Below, piece after piece: positions 8,968 through 16,644 of a stretch of DNA of 64,000 nt. Under the pieces are notes generated by a model. It did not search any database. It was given only the letters and a program-made list of their open reading frames with translations, and was not told the DNA's origin. The first letter of the stretch is position 1, and every line of letters starts with the position of its first letter. Source of the DNA: an uncultured Lachnospiraceae bacterium (GTDB lineage: Bacteria > Bacillota > Clostridia > Lachnospirales > Lachnospiraceae); NCBI GenBank assembly GCA_900554415.1, contig USGU01000015.1:1-64000 (forward strand), in the 5' to 3' direction. The translations under genes were made by a program, and so were the position numbers.

Positions 8968-9025
8968 ACTATATTTGAAAACAGTGTATTTGCAAAGCAA
9001 CTACTACTTTACGACAAGTAACAAA
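8968..9025 (-). promoter_or_regulatory. Promoter with conserved 37-bp upstream block (copy 2)
   Basis: On the minus strand there is -35 TTTGCA (8991-8996), a 17-base spacer and -10 TATAGT (8968-8973). The conserved 37-bp block covers 8989-9025 and is placed identically relative to -35 and -10 as in the copy at 6746-6803. It should drive the 486-residue secreted protein and its downstream partner. It lies within the 316-base stretch 8870-9185, which otherwise holds only the divergent promoter at 9128. Confidence 0.65.
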
Positions 9026-9127
9026 GCGTTGACATTGATAGCTGTTGATGTTATACAGCAGTTTTTTCTATCGGATTAGCTAAAACAACCGAAATTGAAT
9101 TATGACTGAATTATGGAATAATAGATT

Positions 9128-9156
9128 TTGACAGTTCGGTAAAATGACGGTATAAT
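9128..9156 (+). promoter_or_regulatory. Consensus vegetative promoter of XRE regulator
   Basis: TTGACA (9128-9133), a 17-base spacer and TATAAT (9151-9156) form a perfect sigma-A promoter. Transcription should begin near 9163, leaving a very short leader before the GAGGTG ribosome binding site and the TTG start at 9186. A full-consensus promoter suggests strong or autorepressed expression. Confidence 0.85.
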
Positions 9157-9185
9157 AAACGTAAAATATGCAGAGGTGAAAGATT

Positions 9186-9680
9186 TTGAACTTGGGGAAA
9201 AACTTGAAAGAGTCTAGAGAAAAAGCTGGGTATTCGCAAAGCGATGTAGCGGAAAAATTAAATATTTCGAGACAATCTGTTTCCAGATGGGAAAATGGGT
9301 GGTCTTCTCCTGATATTGATAACTTGACTGCTTTAAGTCAAATGTATAAAATACCGATAGATGATTTATTAGAAAATACCCAAACTAAAGATGCACAGAC
9401 AAAATTAGAAAATGAAACCACTAACAATATATTAGGGAAAATAGAGCAATTTTTTATAGTTGCGGTAGCTTTGCTTTCTTGTACTGTGCCAGTTGCAGGA
9501 TTAATTTTGAACATCGCATTATGTGTCTATTGCTTTGTAAAAAAGATAAAGCTTAATCCAATTTGTTGGATTATCATGCTGTATTGCATAATTATCAATA
9601 TTTCAAATTTATATACTGTGTTGAGCATAGAAATTCCAAGTTGGGGACGAGGGAATATAGAAAAAATAAGTCAAATATAA
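9186..9680 (+). CDS. XRE-family regulator with C-terminal membrane domain
   Basis: A 164-residue protein. Residues 1-65 are a Cro/C1-type helix-turn-helix (KNLKESREKAGYSQSDVAEK, then ISRQSVSRWENG, then IPIDDLL). After a linker there are two hydrophobic segments (residues about 92-120 and 124-145), so the DNA-binding domain is tethered to the membrane. The start is TTG, chosen because GAGGTG lies just upstream and the HTH begins directly. It sits between secreted-protein genes transcribed away from and towards it, and is a candidate regulator of them. The helix-turn-helix call is firm; targets are inferred. Confidence 0.85.
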   Translation: MNLGKNLKESREKAGYSQSDVAEKLNISRQSVSRWENGWSSPDIDNLTALSQMYKIPIDDLLENTQTKDAQTKLENETTNNILGKIEQFFIVAVALLSCTVPVAGLILNIALCVYCFVKKIKLNPICWIIMLYCIIINISNLYTVLSIEIPSWGRGNIEKISQI

Positions 9681-9707
9681 GGATGCACTTTATAAGTGCA
9701 TCCTTAT
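9677..9707. terminator. Bidirectional terminator, 14-bp stem
   Basis: Perfect stem ataaggatgcactt (9677-9690) and aagtgcatccttat (9694-9707) with a 3-base loop. It overlaps the stop of the XRE gene and lies between two converging genes, so it can terminate both. Confidence 0.85.
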
Positions 9708-9713
9708 CATATC

Positions 9714-10208
9714 TTATATTTTGCTTACGCTTAGAGTGTTTTTATTAATAATCGCTCGCACACCGGTATTAGCTCTATAGGAAATGGAATAATATGATAA
9801 ATAATATGAAGCTTGTGTACTACTCTCTTTTTTTAAATAAGAAGAATTTATCTGTCCACTTGTAAGAGTATAATACGGAGAATATGCTGATGTTATTTGA
9901 TTAGACGTAATGTTAACAAAAAAACCTGCTTTCCAACGTAGAGGGACTTCGTAATCAATTTTATACGCTCCATTGCTTACTCGCGTTTTTTCACGTATTT
10001 CTGTAATAGTTACATATATTATGGTGCCATCATCGTCTTGTACCGTAAATTCCTGAGTTCCGCCTTTTAGTAAGTCATATTCAGCTTGAGCATTCGTTGT
10101 TTCATCGGCAGCCATAACGTGAACCGGGAAAGTCGCTACTAAAACAAAAGCCAAGAAAAAAATAGAGAAAAAAAGTTTTTGGGTTGCATTTTTACATTTC
10201 AGAATCAT
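9714..10208 (-). CDS. Small secreted protein, resembles DUF5626 family
   Basis: A 164-residue protein with a signal peptide (LFFSIFFLAFVLVATFPVHV, cleavage probably after VMA). The mature part contains the stretch GAYKIDYEVPLRWKAGF followed by VNITSNQITSAYSPYYTLTS, which I recall from the DUF5626 group of small Firmicute secreted proteins; this attribution is from memory. The start has a very strong AGGAGG ribosome binding site. It converges on the XRE regulator across a shared terminator. Function unknown; a beta-sandwich-like extracellular domain is likely. Confidence 0.6.
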   Translation of the reverse strand: MILKCKNATQKLFFSIFFLAFVLVATFPVHVMAADETTNAQAEYDLLKGGTQEFTVQDDDGTIIYVTITEIREKTRVSNGAYKIDYEVPLRWKAGFFVNITSNQITSAYSPYYTLTSGQINSSYLKKESSTQASYYLSYYSISYRANTGVRAIINKNTLSVSKI

Positions 10209-10578
10209 ATTTGATACCTCCTAGTTTTTATGCCAATATATCAGAAAATCAGAATAAGAAAAAGCAATCAAATGGTTACATGGTGTCAAATTTGTTTTAC
10301 TTTGCAAAAAAAGGCTTACTATTATGAATTTTTTGTTCTCCATCAACCCCTTAAAAAGGGATGAGTTGACAAAAGAAAACATTTCGTTTACTCAGAGTGA
10401 AATGATAATTATGAAAAAATCCAATATTGTGTTACCGGATGCAATAACATTATAAAAAATAAAAAAACCTCTTTTCTTTTTTCCAAGAATAGGGTATTAT
10501 AGTTTTGCAGCACAAAATATAGTGACGAAACAAAATAGTTTATCTACATTTTGTATTTACAGAAATGAGGAGAAAAAT
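10209..10578. other. Intergenic region between secreted gene and nrdD
   Basis: About 370 bases without a supported gene. It holds the upstream region of the minus-strand secreted-protein gene, a small hairpin (ccctt 10348-10352 with aaggg 10356-10360, partly extended by caac/gttg), an isolated TTGACA near 10366 without a good -10, and the NrdR-like site before nrdD. Nothing else could be identified. Confidence 0.6.
10510..10525 (+). promoter_or_regulatory. NrdR-box-like site upstream of nrdD
   Basis: The 16 bases gcacaaaatatagtga match the known NrdR box pattern (acaCwAtATaTwGtgt) at about 13 of 16 positions, including the central CxAxAT and the GTG end. It lies 54 bases before the nrdD start. 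NrdR normally uses two boxes about 30 bp apart; a convincing second one is not visible, so the call is moderate. Confidence 0.45.
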
Positions 10579-12795
10579 ATGGATCAGACGGTAAAAACAA
10601 GGGTAATTAAGAGAAATGGAGAAGAAGTCAATTTCGACCTCACCAAAATTGTAAATGCAATTACAAAGGCAAATGAAGGAACGGATCACATTCATCAGAT
10701 GAATGCATATCAGATTCGGGCGATTGCGGATACGATTGCGCAGAAGGCAAACGAGTCTACGCATGCGGTTCACGTAGAGGATATTCAGGACATGGTGGAA
10801 ACCGGTATTATGGAGATGCGTGGATACGAGGTTGCACAGAGATATGTTCGTTATCGCTACAAGAGAGAACTGAAGAGAAAATCAAATACGACAGATAATG
10901 GAATCCTCTCTCTTCTCGAGCATATCAATGAAGAAGTAAAACAGGAAAATTCGAACAAGAATCCGATTATTAATTCCACCCAGCGGGATTATATGGCGGG
11001 GGAAGTAAGCAAGGATCTGACACGCCGTGTATTGCTTCCGGAAGAAATTGTACATGCACATGAAGAAGGAATTATTCATTTCCACGACATGGATTATTAT
11101 GCACAGAAGGAACACAACTGTGATTTGATTAATTTGGAAGATATGCTTCAGAATGGTACGGTAATCAGTGAGACAATGATTGAGAAACCAAAGAGCTTCT
11201 TTACCGCATGTAATGTGACAACGCAGATCGTGGCACAGGTGGCCAGTAACCAGTATGGAGGACAGTCTTTTACTTTGTCACATCTGGTTCCGTTTGTAGA
11301 TGTGAGCCGTAAAAAGATATATAATAATGTTATAGCAGAACGTAAGGAAGTAGGCGACAGTCTGGATGAAGATATTATTTCTAAAATTACAGAGAAGAGA
11401 CTTCGTGAAGAAATCCGCAGTGGTATCCAGACAATTCAGTATCAGCTGATCACTTTGATGACCTGTAATGGACAGGCACCGTTTGTCACGGTATTTATGT
11501 ATTTGGATGAGGTACCTGAGGGACAGGCCAGAGATGATTTGGCTATGATTATTGAAGAAGTGCTCATTCAGCGCATGAAGGGTGTAAAGAATGAAAAAGG
11601 TGTCTGGATTACACCGGCATTCCCGAAACTGATTTATGCATTGGATGAGGATAATATTACAGAGGATTCCAAGTATTGGTATCTGACAGAACTGGCTGCG
11701 AAGTGTACTGCAAAACGTATGGTACCGGATTATATTTCTGCAAAGGTAATGAGAGAACTGAAGTCAGGGGATGTTTATACTTGTATGGGATGCCGTTCGT
11801 TCCTGACCGTGGAGGATTCCCAGAGAAATCCTGATGGAAGTCACAAATATTACGGCAGATTTAATCAGGGCGTGGTAACCATCAATCTGGTGGATGTAGC
11901 CTGTTCCTCTAACGGGGATATGGACCGGTTCTGGGAGATTTTGGATGCAAGATTGGAGCTGTGCCACAGAGCACTCCGATGCCGTCATGAACGTCTTTTG
12001 GGCACAGTGTCTGATGTAGCACCAATTCTTTGGCAACATGGTGCGTTGGCACGTCTGAAAAAAGGAGAAACAATCGACAAGCTGTTATACAACGGTTATT
12101 CGACTATTTCGCTTGGATATGTGGGACTTTATGAGATGTGCATGAGAATGCTTGGAAAATCGCATACAGACCCGGATGCAAAGCCATTTGCACTGGCCGT
12201 TATGCAGCGTTTGAATGATAAGTGTGCGGAATGGAAGAAAGCGGAAAATATCAGTTATTCGGTTTATGGAACACCGATGGAATCTACTACGTACCGTTTT
12301 GCAAAGTGTTTACAAAAGCGTTTCGGTGTAATTCCGGGTGTAACAGACAAGAATTATATTACGAATAGTTATCATGTGCATGTTACGGAAGAAATAGATG
12401 CTTTCAGCAAATTAAAGTTTGAGTCAGAATTTCAGAAGCTTTCACCGGGCGGTGCAATCAGTTATATAGAAGTTCCGGATATGCAGCATAATATTCCGGC
12501 AGTACTTTCTGTAATGCAGTTTATTTATAATAACATTATGTATGCAGAATTAAATACAAAGAGTGATTATTGCGAAGTCTGTGGATATGACGGAGAAATC
12601 CAGATTATAGAGGATGAAACAGGAAAGCTGACATGGAGATGCCCAAACTGCGGAAATACAGACCAGAACCAGCTATTTGTTGCAAGAAGAACATGCGGTT
12701 ATATTGGAACACAATTCTGGAATCAGGGTCGTACACAAGAGATAAAGGATAGAGTGCTTCATTTGTCAAATGGAAGTTTCTCTCAGGAAAAATAA
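10579..12795 (+). CDS. nrdD: Anaerobic ribonucleoside-triphosphate reductase
   Basis: Class III ribonucleotide reductase, 738 residues, making dNTPs from NTPs without oxygen by glycyl-radical chemistry. An N-terminal ATP-cone (about residues 1-95, with KRNGEEVNFDLTKI) senses ATP/dATP. The C-terminus has the zinc site CEVCGY...CPNCGN and the glycyl-radical loop RRTCGYIG with the radical Gly at residue 707. The start is set at 10579 because GAGGAGA lies just before it and the protein then begins MDQTVKTRVIKRNGE; a longer frame upstream has no ribosome binding site. The activase gene nrdG follows after a terminator. Probably controlled by NrdR. Confidence 0.97.
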   Translation: MDQTVKTRVIKRNGEEVNFDLTKIVNAITKANEGTDHIHQMNAYQIRAIADTIAQKANESTHAVHVEDIQDMVETGIMEMRGYEVAQRYVRYRYKRELKRKSNTTDNGILSLLEHINEEVKQENSNKNPIINSTQRDYMAGEVSKDLTRRVLLPEEIVHAHEEGIIHFHDMDYYAQKEHNCDLINLEDMLQNGTVISETMIEKPKSFFTACNVTTQIVAQVASNQYGGQSFTLSHLVPFVDVSRKKIYNNVIAERKEVGDSLDEDIISKITEKRLREEIRSGIQTIQYQLITLMTCNGQAPFVTVFMYLDEVPEGQARDDLAMIIEEVLIQRMKGVKNEKGVWITPAFPKLIYALDEDNITEDSKYWYLTELAAKCTAKRMVPDYISAKVMRELKSGDVYTCMGCRSFLTVEDSQRNPDGSHKYYGRFNQGVVTINLVDVACSSNGDMDRFWEILDARLELCHRALRCRHERLLGTVSDVAPILWQHGALARLKKGETIDKLLYNGYSTISLGYVGLYEMCMRMLGKSHTDPDAKPFALAVMQRLNDKCAEWKKAENISYSVYGTPMESTTYRFAKCLQKRFGVIPGVTDKNYITNSYHVHVTEEIDAFSKLKFESEFQKLSPGGAISYIEVPDMQHNIPAVLSVMQFIYNNIMYAELNTKSDYCEVCGYDGEIQIIEDETGKLTWRCPNCGNTDQNQLFVARRTCGYIGTQFWNQGRTQEIKDRVLHLSNGSFSQEK

Positions 12796-12826
12796 GTTTT
12801 GCAGTTGAGAATTTCATAAAAACAGG

Positions 12827-12857
12827 GAGTCCCATAATTGGATTATGGGACTCTTTT
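12827..12857 (+). terminator. Intrinsic terminator between nrdD and nrdG
   Basis: Perfect 12-bp stem gagtcccataat (12827-12838) and attatgggactc (12842-12853), 3-base loop, followed by TTTTA. It lies only 22 bases before the nrdG start, so nrdG is probably expressed by partial read-through at a lower level than nrdD. Confidence 0.85.
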
Positions 12858-12878
12858 ATCATAAGGAGGCAGAGTAGG

Positions 12879-13400
12879 ATGCATGTTGGACAGATTTTTA
12901 AAGCAGATATAGCAAATGGAATCGGTGTGCGGGTATCCGTGTTTGTGTCAGGATGTACGAACCGGTGTCCAGGATGTTTTCAGCCGGAAACATGGGATTT
13001 CCAATATGGACAGTTTTATGACCAGAAGATGGAAGATGGGATTATGGAGGAACTTTCACAGAATTATTATGATGGTCTGTCGATTCTTGGTGGAGAACCC
13101 TTTGAGCCAAGCAATCAAGCAGGTTTGATTCCGTTAATCCGCAGGGTAAAAAAAGAACTTCCAAACAAAACGATTTGGATGTATACTGGCTTCGTATATG
13201 AAGATTTGTTACCTGGGGGAAAGCGTTATACGGATGTGACGGACGAGATTCTGGATTCCATTGATGTTCTGGTGGATGGAAGATTTGAAGAAGATAAGAA
13301 AAATATCCGTCTCAAATTCCGTGGCAGTGAAAACCAACGGGTAATCGACATGAAACAAACACGCAGCGAAAAGGAAGTAGTGCTTTATGCGTGTGATTAG
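12879..13400 (+). CDS. nrdG: Anaerobic RNR activating protein (radical SAM)
   Basis: A 173-residue activase that generates the glycyl radical on NrdD using S-adenosylmethionine and a 4Fe-4S cluster. The cluster motif CTNRCPGC (CxxxCxxC) is near residues 26-33, preceded by VRVSVFVSG, and the SAM-binding glycine motif is LGGEPF. Size and motif fit short NrdG-type activases. AAGGAGG precedes the ATG. It lies directly after nrdD as usual, but behind an intrinsic terminator. Confidence 0.96.
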   Translation: MHVGQIFKADIANGIGVRVSVFVSGCTNRCPGCFQPETWDFQYGQFYDQKMEDGIMEELSQNYYDGLSILGGEPFEPSNQAGLIPLIRRVKKELPNKTIWMYTGFVYEDLLPGGKRYTDVTDEILDSIDVLVDGRFEEDKKNIRLKFRGSENQRVIDMKQTRSEKEVVLYACD

Positions 13401-13415
13401 AGGAGACCATAGAAA

Positions 13416-13922
13416 ATGATTCGGCGGGCAAGAATAGAAGACTTACAGGAATTGCTGGACATCTATAATTATGAGGTGGTAAATGGAGTTGCAACTTTTG
13501 ATGAAGTTCCGGTTACCTATGAACAGAGAATAGAATGGTTTGAGGAGCATCAAGGAAAATATATTCTGCTGGTTGAAGAACGGGATGGAAAGGTTGCAGG
13601 ATATGCTTCGGTATCAAAATTATTTCCAAAGCCAGCATATAATATCTCTGGAGAGGTAAGCGTTTATGTGGGAAAAGAATTTCGCAGACAGGGAATCGGG
13701 AAAGCTTTATTAAAGGAATTGCTTGTGCAGACAGAAAAAGAAGGAAATTTTGTGTCTTTGTTTTCACTTATTACAGGAACAAATGAAACGAGTATTCATT
13801 TGCATGAGAAGCTTGGATTTACTTATGCAGGAGCGATGAAAGCATCCGGTATGAAATTTGGAAAGCATTTAGATGTTGTGATATACAGATACGGATTAAA
13901 CGAAAGAGAAAGTGGAGAATAG
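13416..13922 (+). CDS. GNAT N-acetyltransferase, phosphinothricin-type
   Basis: A 168-residue GNAT-fold acetyltransferase that moves an acetyl group from acetyl-CoA to an amine. The acetyl-CoA pyrophosphate loop is RRQGIGKALLKEL (pattern R/Q-x-x-G-x-G/A). The beginning (IRRARIEDLQELLDIYNYEV) and the end (GFTYAGAMKASGMKFGKHLD) resemble the phosphinothricin/methionine-sulfoximine acetyltransferase group (Pat/MnaT). The natural substrate may be a methionine derivative rather than an antibiotic. It follows nrdG by 15 bases and is followed four bases later by the threonine aldolase gene, so probably one operon. Confidence 0.85.
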   Translation: MIRRARIEDLQELLDIYNYEVVNGVATFDEVPVTYEQRIEWFEEHQGKYILLVEERDGKVAGYASVSKLFPKPAYNISGEVSVYVGKEFRRQGIGKALLKELLVQTEKEGNFVSLFSLITGTNETSIHLHEKLGFTYAGAMKASGMKFGKHLDVVIYRYGLNERESGE

Positions 13923-13926
13923 GAAA

Positions 13927-14952
13927 ATGATTTTATTTAACAGTGATTATACCGAAGGTGCTCATCCGAGATTGATGGAGCGTTTGATGGAGACTAATTT
14001 GGAGCAGACCGTAGGATATGGTGAGGACGCTTACTGTGAGGAGGCGAGAGCAGCTATCCGAAAGGTATGTGAAGCACCGGATGCGGATGTGCAGTTTCTG
14101 GTGGGCGGCACACAGACGAATTTGACCGTGATTGCTGCGGCACTCCGTTCTTATCAGGGCGCGATATGTGCTGAAACGGGACACATCAATGTACATGAGA
14201 CCGGAGCGGTTGAGGCAACGGGACATAAGGTGCTTGCACTTCCGGGAACGGATGGTAAGATTACGGCAGAACAGGTAAAAGAAACATATGATTTGCACTG
14301 GAGAGATGAATCCAGAGAGCATATTGTCCAGCCTAAGATGGTTTATATTTCCCATCCGACAGAACTTGGAACACTCTATACAAAGGCAGAACTTCAGGCA
14401 CTTCATGATGTGTGTAAAGAATGTGGGCTTTATTTATTCCTTGACGGTGCACGTATGGGTTATGGTCTGATGGCACCGGGAACGGATGTAACCCTTCCCG
14501 ATATTGCAAATCTTTGCGACGTGTTCTATATTGGCGGAACAAAGGTTGGCGCATTGTTTGGAGAGGCACTTGTTATCCGTAATCCGGAGCTGAAAAATGA
14601 TTTCCGCTATGTGATCAAACAGCATGGTGGAATGCTTGCAAAAGGACGACTTCTGGGTGTACAGTTCTTAGAACTTTTCAAAGACGGACTGTATTTTGAA
14701 ATTTCAAAACATGCCATTGATATGGCAATGCTGTTAAAAGATGAGTTGGTAAAGAAAGGTTATCGTTTCTATATGGACAGTGTTACCAATCAGCAGTTTA
14801 TTATTATTGAGGATAAAAAATTAGAAGAAATCCGTAAGAAATATGGGGTTACTTATCAGGAACGGTTCGATGAGACACATAGTGTGATTCGCCTTTGCAC
14901 AAGCTGGGCAACCAGAGAAGAAGATGTGAGAGCCCTTTTGGAGGATATGTAA
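13927..14952 (+). CDS. ltaE: Low-specificity L-threonine aldolase
   Basis: PLP enzyme of 341 residues that splits threonine or allo-threonine to glycine and acetaldehyde. The PLP lysine is Lys206 in GGTKVGA; other family signatures are FNSDYTEGAHPRLMERL at the start, VGGTQTN, ETGHINVHE and LFLDGARMGY. The start is ATG 13927, preceded by GGAGAATAGG. A GTG five codons upstream overlaps the preceding gene and is less likely. Transcription ends at a strong hairpin immediately after the stop. Confidence 0.93.
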   Translation: MILFNSDYTEGAHPRLMERLMETNLEQTVGYGEDAYCEEARAAIRKVCEAPDADVQFLVGGTQTNLTVIAAALRSYQGAICAETGHINVHETGAVEATGHKVLALPGTDGKITAEQVKETYDLHWRDESREHIVQPKMVYISHPTELGTLYTKAELQALHDVCKECGLYLFLDGARMGYGLMAPGTDVTLPDIANLCDVFYIGGTKVGALFGEALVIRNPELKNDFRYVIKQHGGMLAKGRLLGVQFLELFKDGLYFEISKHAIDMAMLLKDELVKKGYRFYMDSVTNQQFIIIEDKKLEEIRKKYGVTYQERFDETHSVIRLCTSWATREEDVRALLEDM

Positions 14953-14956
14953 ATGA

Positions 14957-14996
14957 AAAAGGGAAGAGCTTTGGTAAATCAAGGCTCTTCCCTTTT
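14957..14996. terminator. Bidirectional terminator between ltaE and UPF0371 gene
   Basis: Perfect 13-bp stem aaaagggaagagc (14957-14969) and gctcttccctttt (14984-14996) between converging genes. A-run on one side and T-run on the other allow termination in both directions. Confidence 0.9.
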
Positions 14997-15010
14997 ATGC
15001 ATCATTGCGT

Positions 15011-16495
15011 TTAGTGATAAATTGGTTTGTTTTCGTATTTTGGTTCTGAGGTTGCCTGAATAGAAAGGCGTTTGAAAAGGTGTACATCTGTACTGGCAAG
15101 CATAACAGAGGTATGGGCCTGACAGCCTTTTAATTTCGGAACCTGATGGAGTGCACGCTCTGCGTCAGCGTTGGTTGCTGCACTGATGGACAGGGCAATC
15201 AATACTTCGTCAAGGTGCAGACGAGGATTTTTGCTTCCCAGATATTCCGTTTTAACCTTCTGGATTGGTTCAATGGCTTCCGGAGAAATGACGCGCACAT
15301 CATGGTCAATATCTGCAAGCTCTTTTAATGCATTTAACAATAGGGCAGCAGAAGCTCCAAGCAACTTGGAAGTTTTGCCGGTGACGATTCTTCCGTCAGG
15401 CAGTTCCAGTGCGGCAGCAGGAGCACCGCTTTCTTCTTCACGTTTGAGGGCGGCGTCTACCACTTTGCGGTCATGAACCGTGATACCGGCCTGATTCATA
15501 AGAAGTTCAATCTTATATGCCTCATCACGTGGGCAGGAACCAGTAAGGAAACGTGTCATTGTCTGATAGTATCTGCGGATAATTTCCTGTTTGGATGCTT
15601 CCTGGCAGGCTTCGTCATCACAAATACAGTTTCCGGCCATGTTCACACCCATATCTGTAGGTGATTTGTAAGGACTTTCTCCATAAATACGCTCGAACAT
15701 AGTACGAAGAACCGGGAAGATTTCTACGTCACGATTATAATTTACTGTAGTAATTCCATATGCTTCTAAATGGAATGGGTCAATCATATTGACATCATTT
15801 AAATCAGCGGTAGCTGCTTCATAAGCAAGGTTTACCGGATGCTTCAGTGGAATATTCCAGATAGGGAATGTCTCGAATTTGGCATAGCCGGCACGGATAC
15901 CACGCTTGTGTTCATGGTAAAGCTGAGAGAGACAGGTTGCCATCTTTCCGCTTCCAGGACCCGGTGCAGTAATGACAACTAATGGACGGCTTGTCTCAAT
16001 ATAATCGTTCTGACCAAAGCCTTCTTCGCTGACGATGTGGGCGACATTTGCCGGATATCCGTCAATGACATAGTGCATGTATACTTTAATGCCAAGTTTT
16101 TCTAAGCGGCCTTTGAATAAATTTGCACTGTTCTGGCCGGAATACTGGGTAATTACGACACTTCCTACATATAAGCCGTTGGCCTCAAATTCGTCCTTCA
16201 GACGAAGTAAATCAGTATCGTAGGTGATGCCAAGGTCTCCACGGACTTTATTTACCTCAATATCGTGTGCGCTGATGACAATTACAATTTCGGCTGTATC
16301 AGAAAGCTCTTTCAGAAGACGAAGCTTACTGTCGGGACAAAATCCTGGTAGTACACGGGAAGCGTGAAAGTCATCGAAGAGCTTGCCACCGAATTCCAAG
16401 TATAATTTATTGTCAAACTGGTTAATACGTTCACGAATATGTTCGGACTGCATTTTCAAGTATTTATCGTTATCAAATCCAATTTTCATTTTCAT
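15011..16495 (-). CDS. UPF0371 / DUF1846 family protein
   Basis: A 494-residue cytoplasmic protein of the DUF1846 (UPF0371) family, recognised by MKIGFDNDKYLKMQSEHI, NKLYLEFGGKLFDD and VITAPGPGSGKMATCLSQLY. The GPGSGK stretch looks like a nucleotide-binding loop. The biochemical role of the family is not established, to my knowledge. The start is placed at the Met at 16495 (MKMKIGF) because AGAAGGA sits at the right distance; an upstream frame adds 12 residues without a better signal. The gene stands alone, convergent with ltaE and divergent from ftsH. Confidence 0.88.
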   Translation of the reverse strand: MKMKIGFDNDKYLKMQSEHIRERINQFDNKLYLEFGGKLFDDFHASRVLPGFCPDSKLRLLKELSDTAEIVIVISAHDIEVNKVRGDLGITYDTDLLRLKDEFEANGLYVGSVVITQYSGQNSANLFKGRLEKLGIKVYMHYVIDGYPANVAHIVSEEGFGQNDYIETSRPLVVITAPGPGSGKMATCLSQLYHEHKRGIRAGYAKFETFPIWNIPLKHPVNLAYEAATADLNDVNMIDPFHLEAYGITTVNYNRDVEIFPVLRTMFERIYGESPYKSPTDMGVNMAGNCICDDEACQEASKQEIIRRYYQTMTRFLTGSCPRDEAYKIELLMNQAGITVHDRKVVDAALKREEESGAPAAALELPDGRIVTGKTSKLLGASAALLLNALKELADIDHDVRVISPEAIEPIQKVKTEYLGSKNPRLHLDEVLIALSISAATNADAERALHQVPKLKGCQAHTSVMLASTDVHLFKRLSIQATSEPKYENKPIYH

Positions 16496-16644
16496 ACCCA
16501 TCCTTCTCTGCATTTTTGTTTGAAACAACATAATATCAGTATACTATAAAAAGGGTAGAGTTTACAATCTTTTCATAATCTTTTTATTGATTTATAAATA
16601 GAGGAAACTTATAATAGAGAAGTACTACATTGAGGAGGAAATAC

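Noticed and set aside
10271..10315. Third copy of the twin-promoter control block before the 164-aa secreted protein
   Set aside because: It shares TTTGCAAAG and a GTTAC but lacks the conserved order, spacing and a -10 at 17 bases.
12827..12853. Riboswitch between nrdD and nrdG
   Set aside because: Only a simple perfect hairpin with T-run is present; there is no aptamer-like sequence in the 80-base gap.
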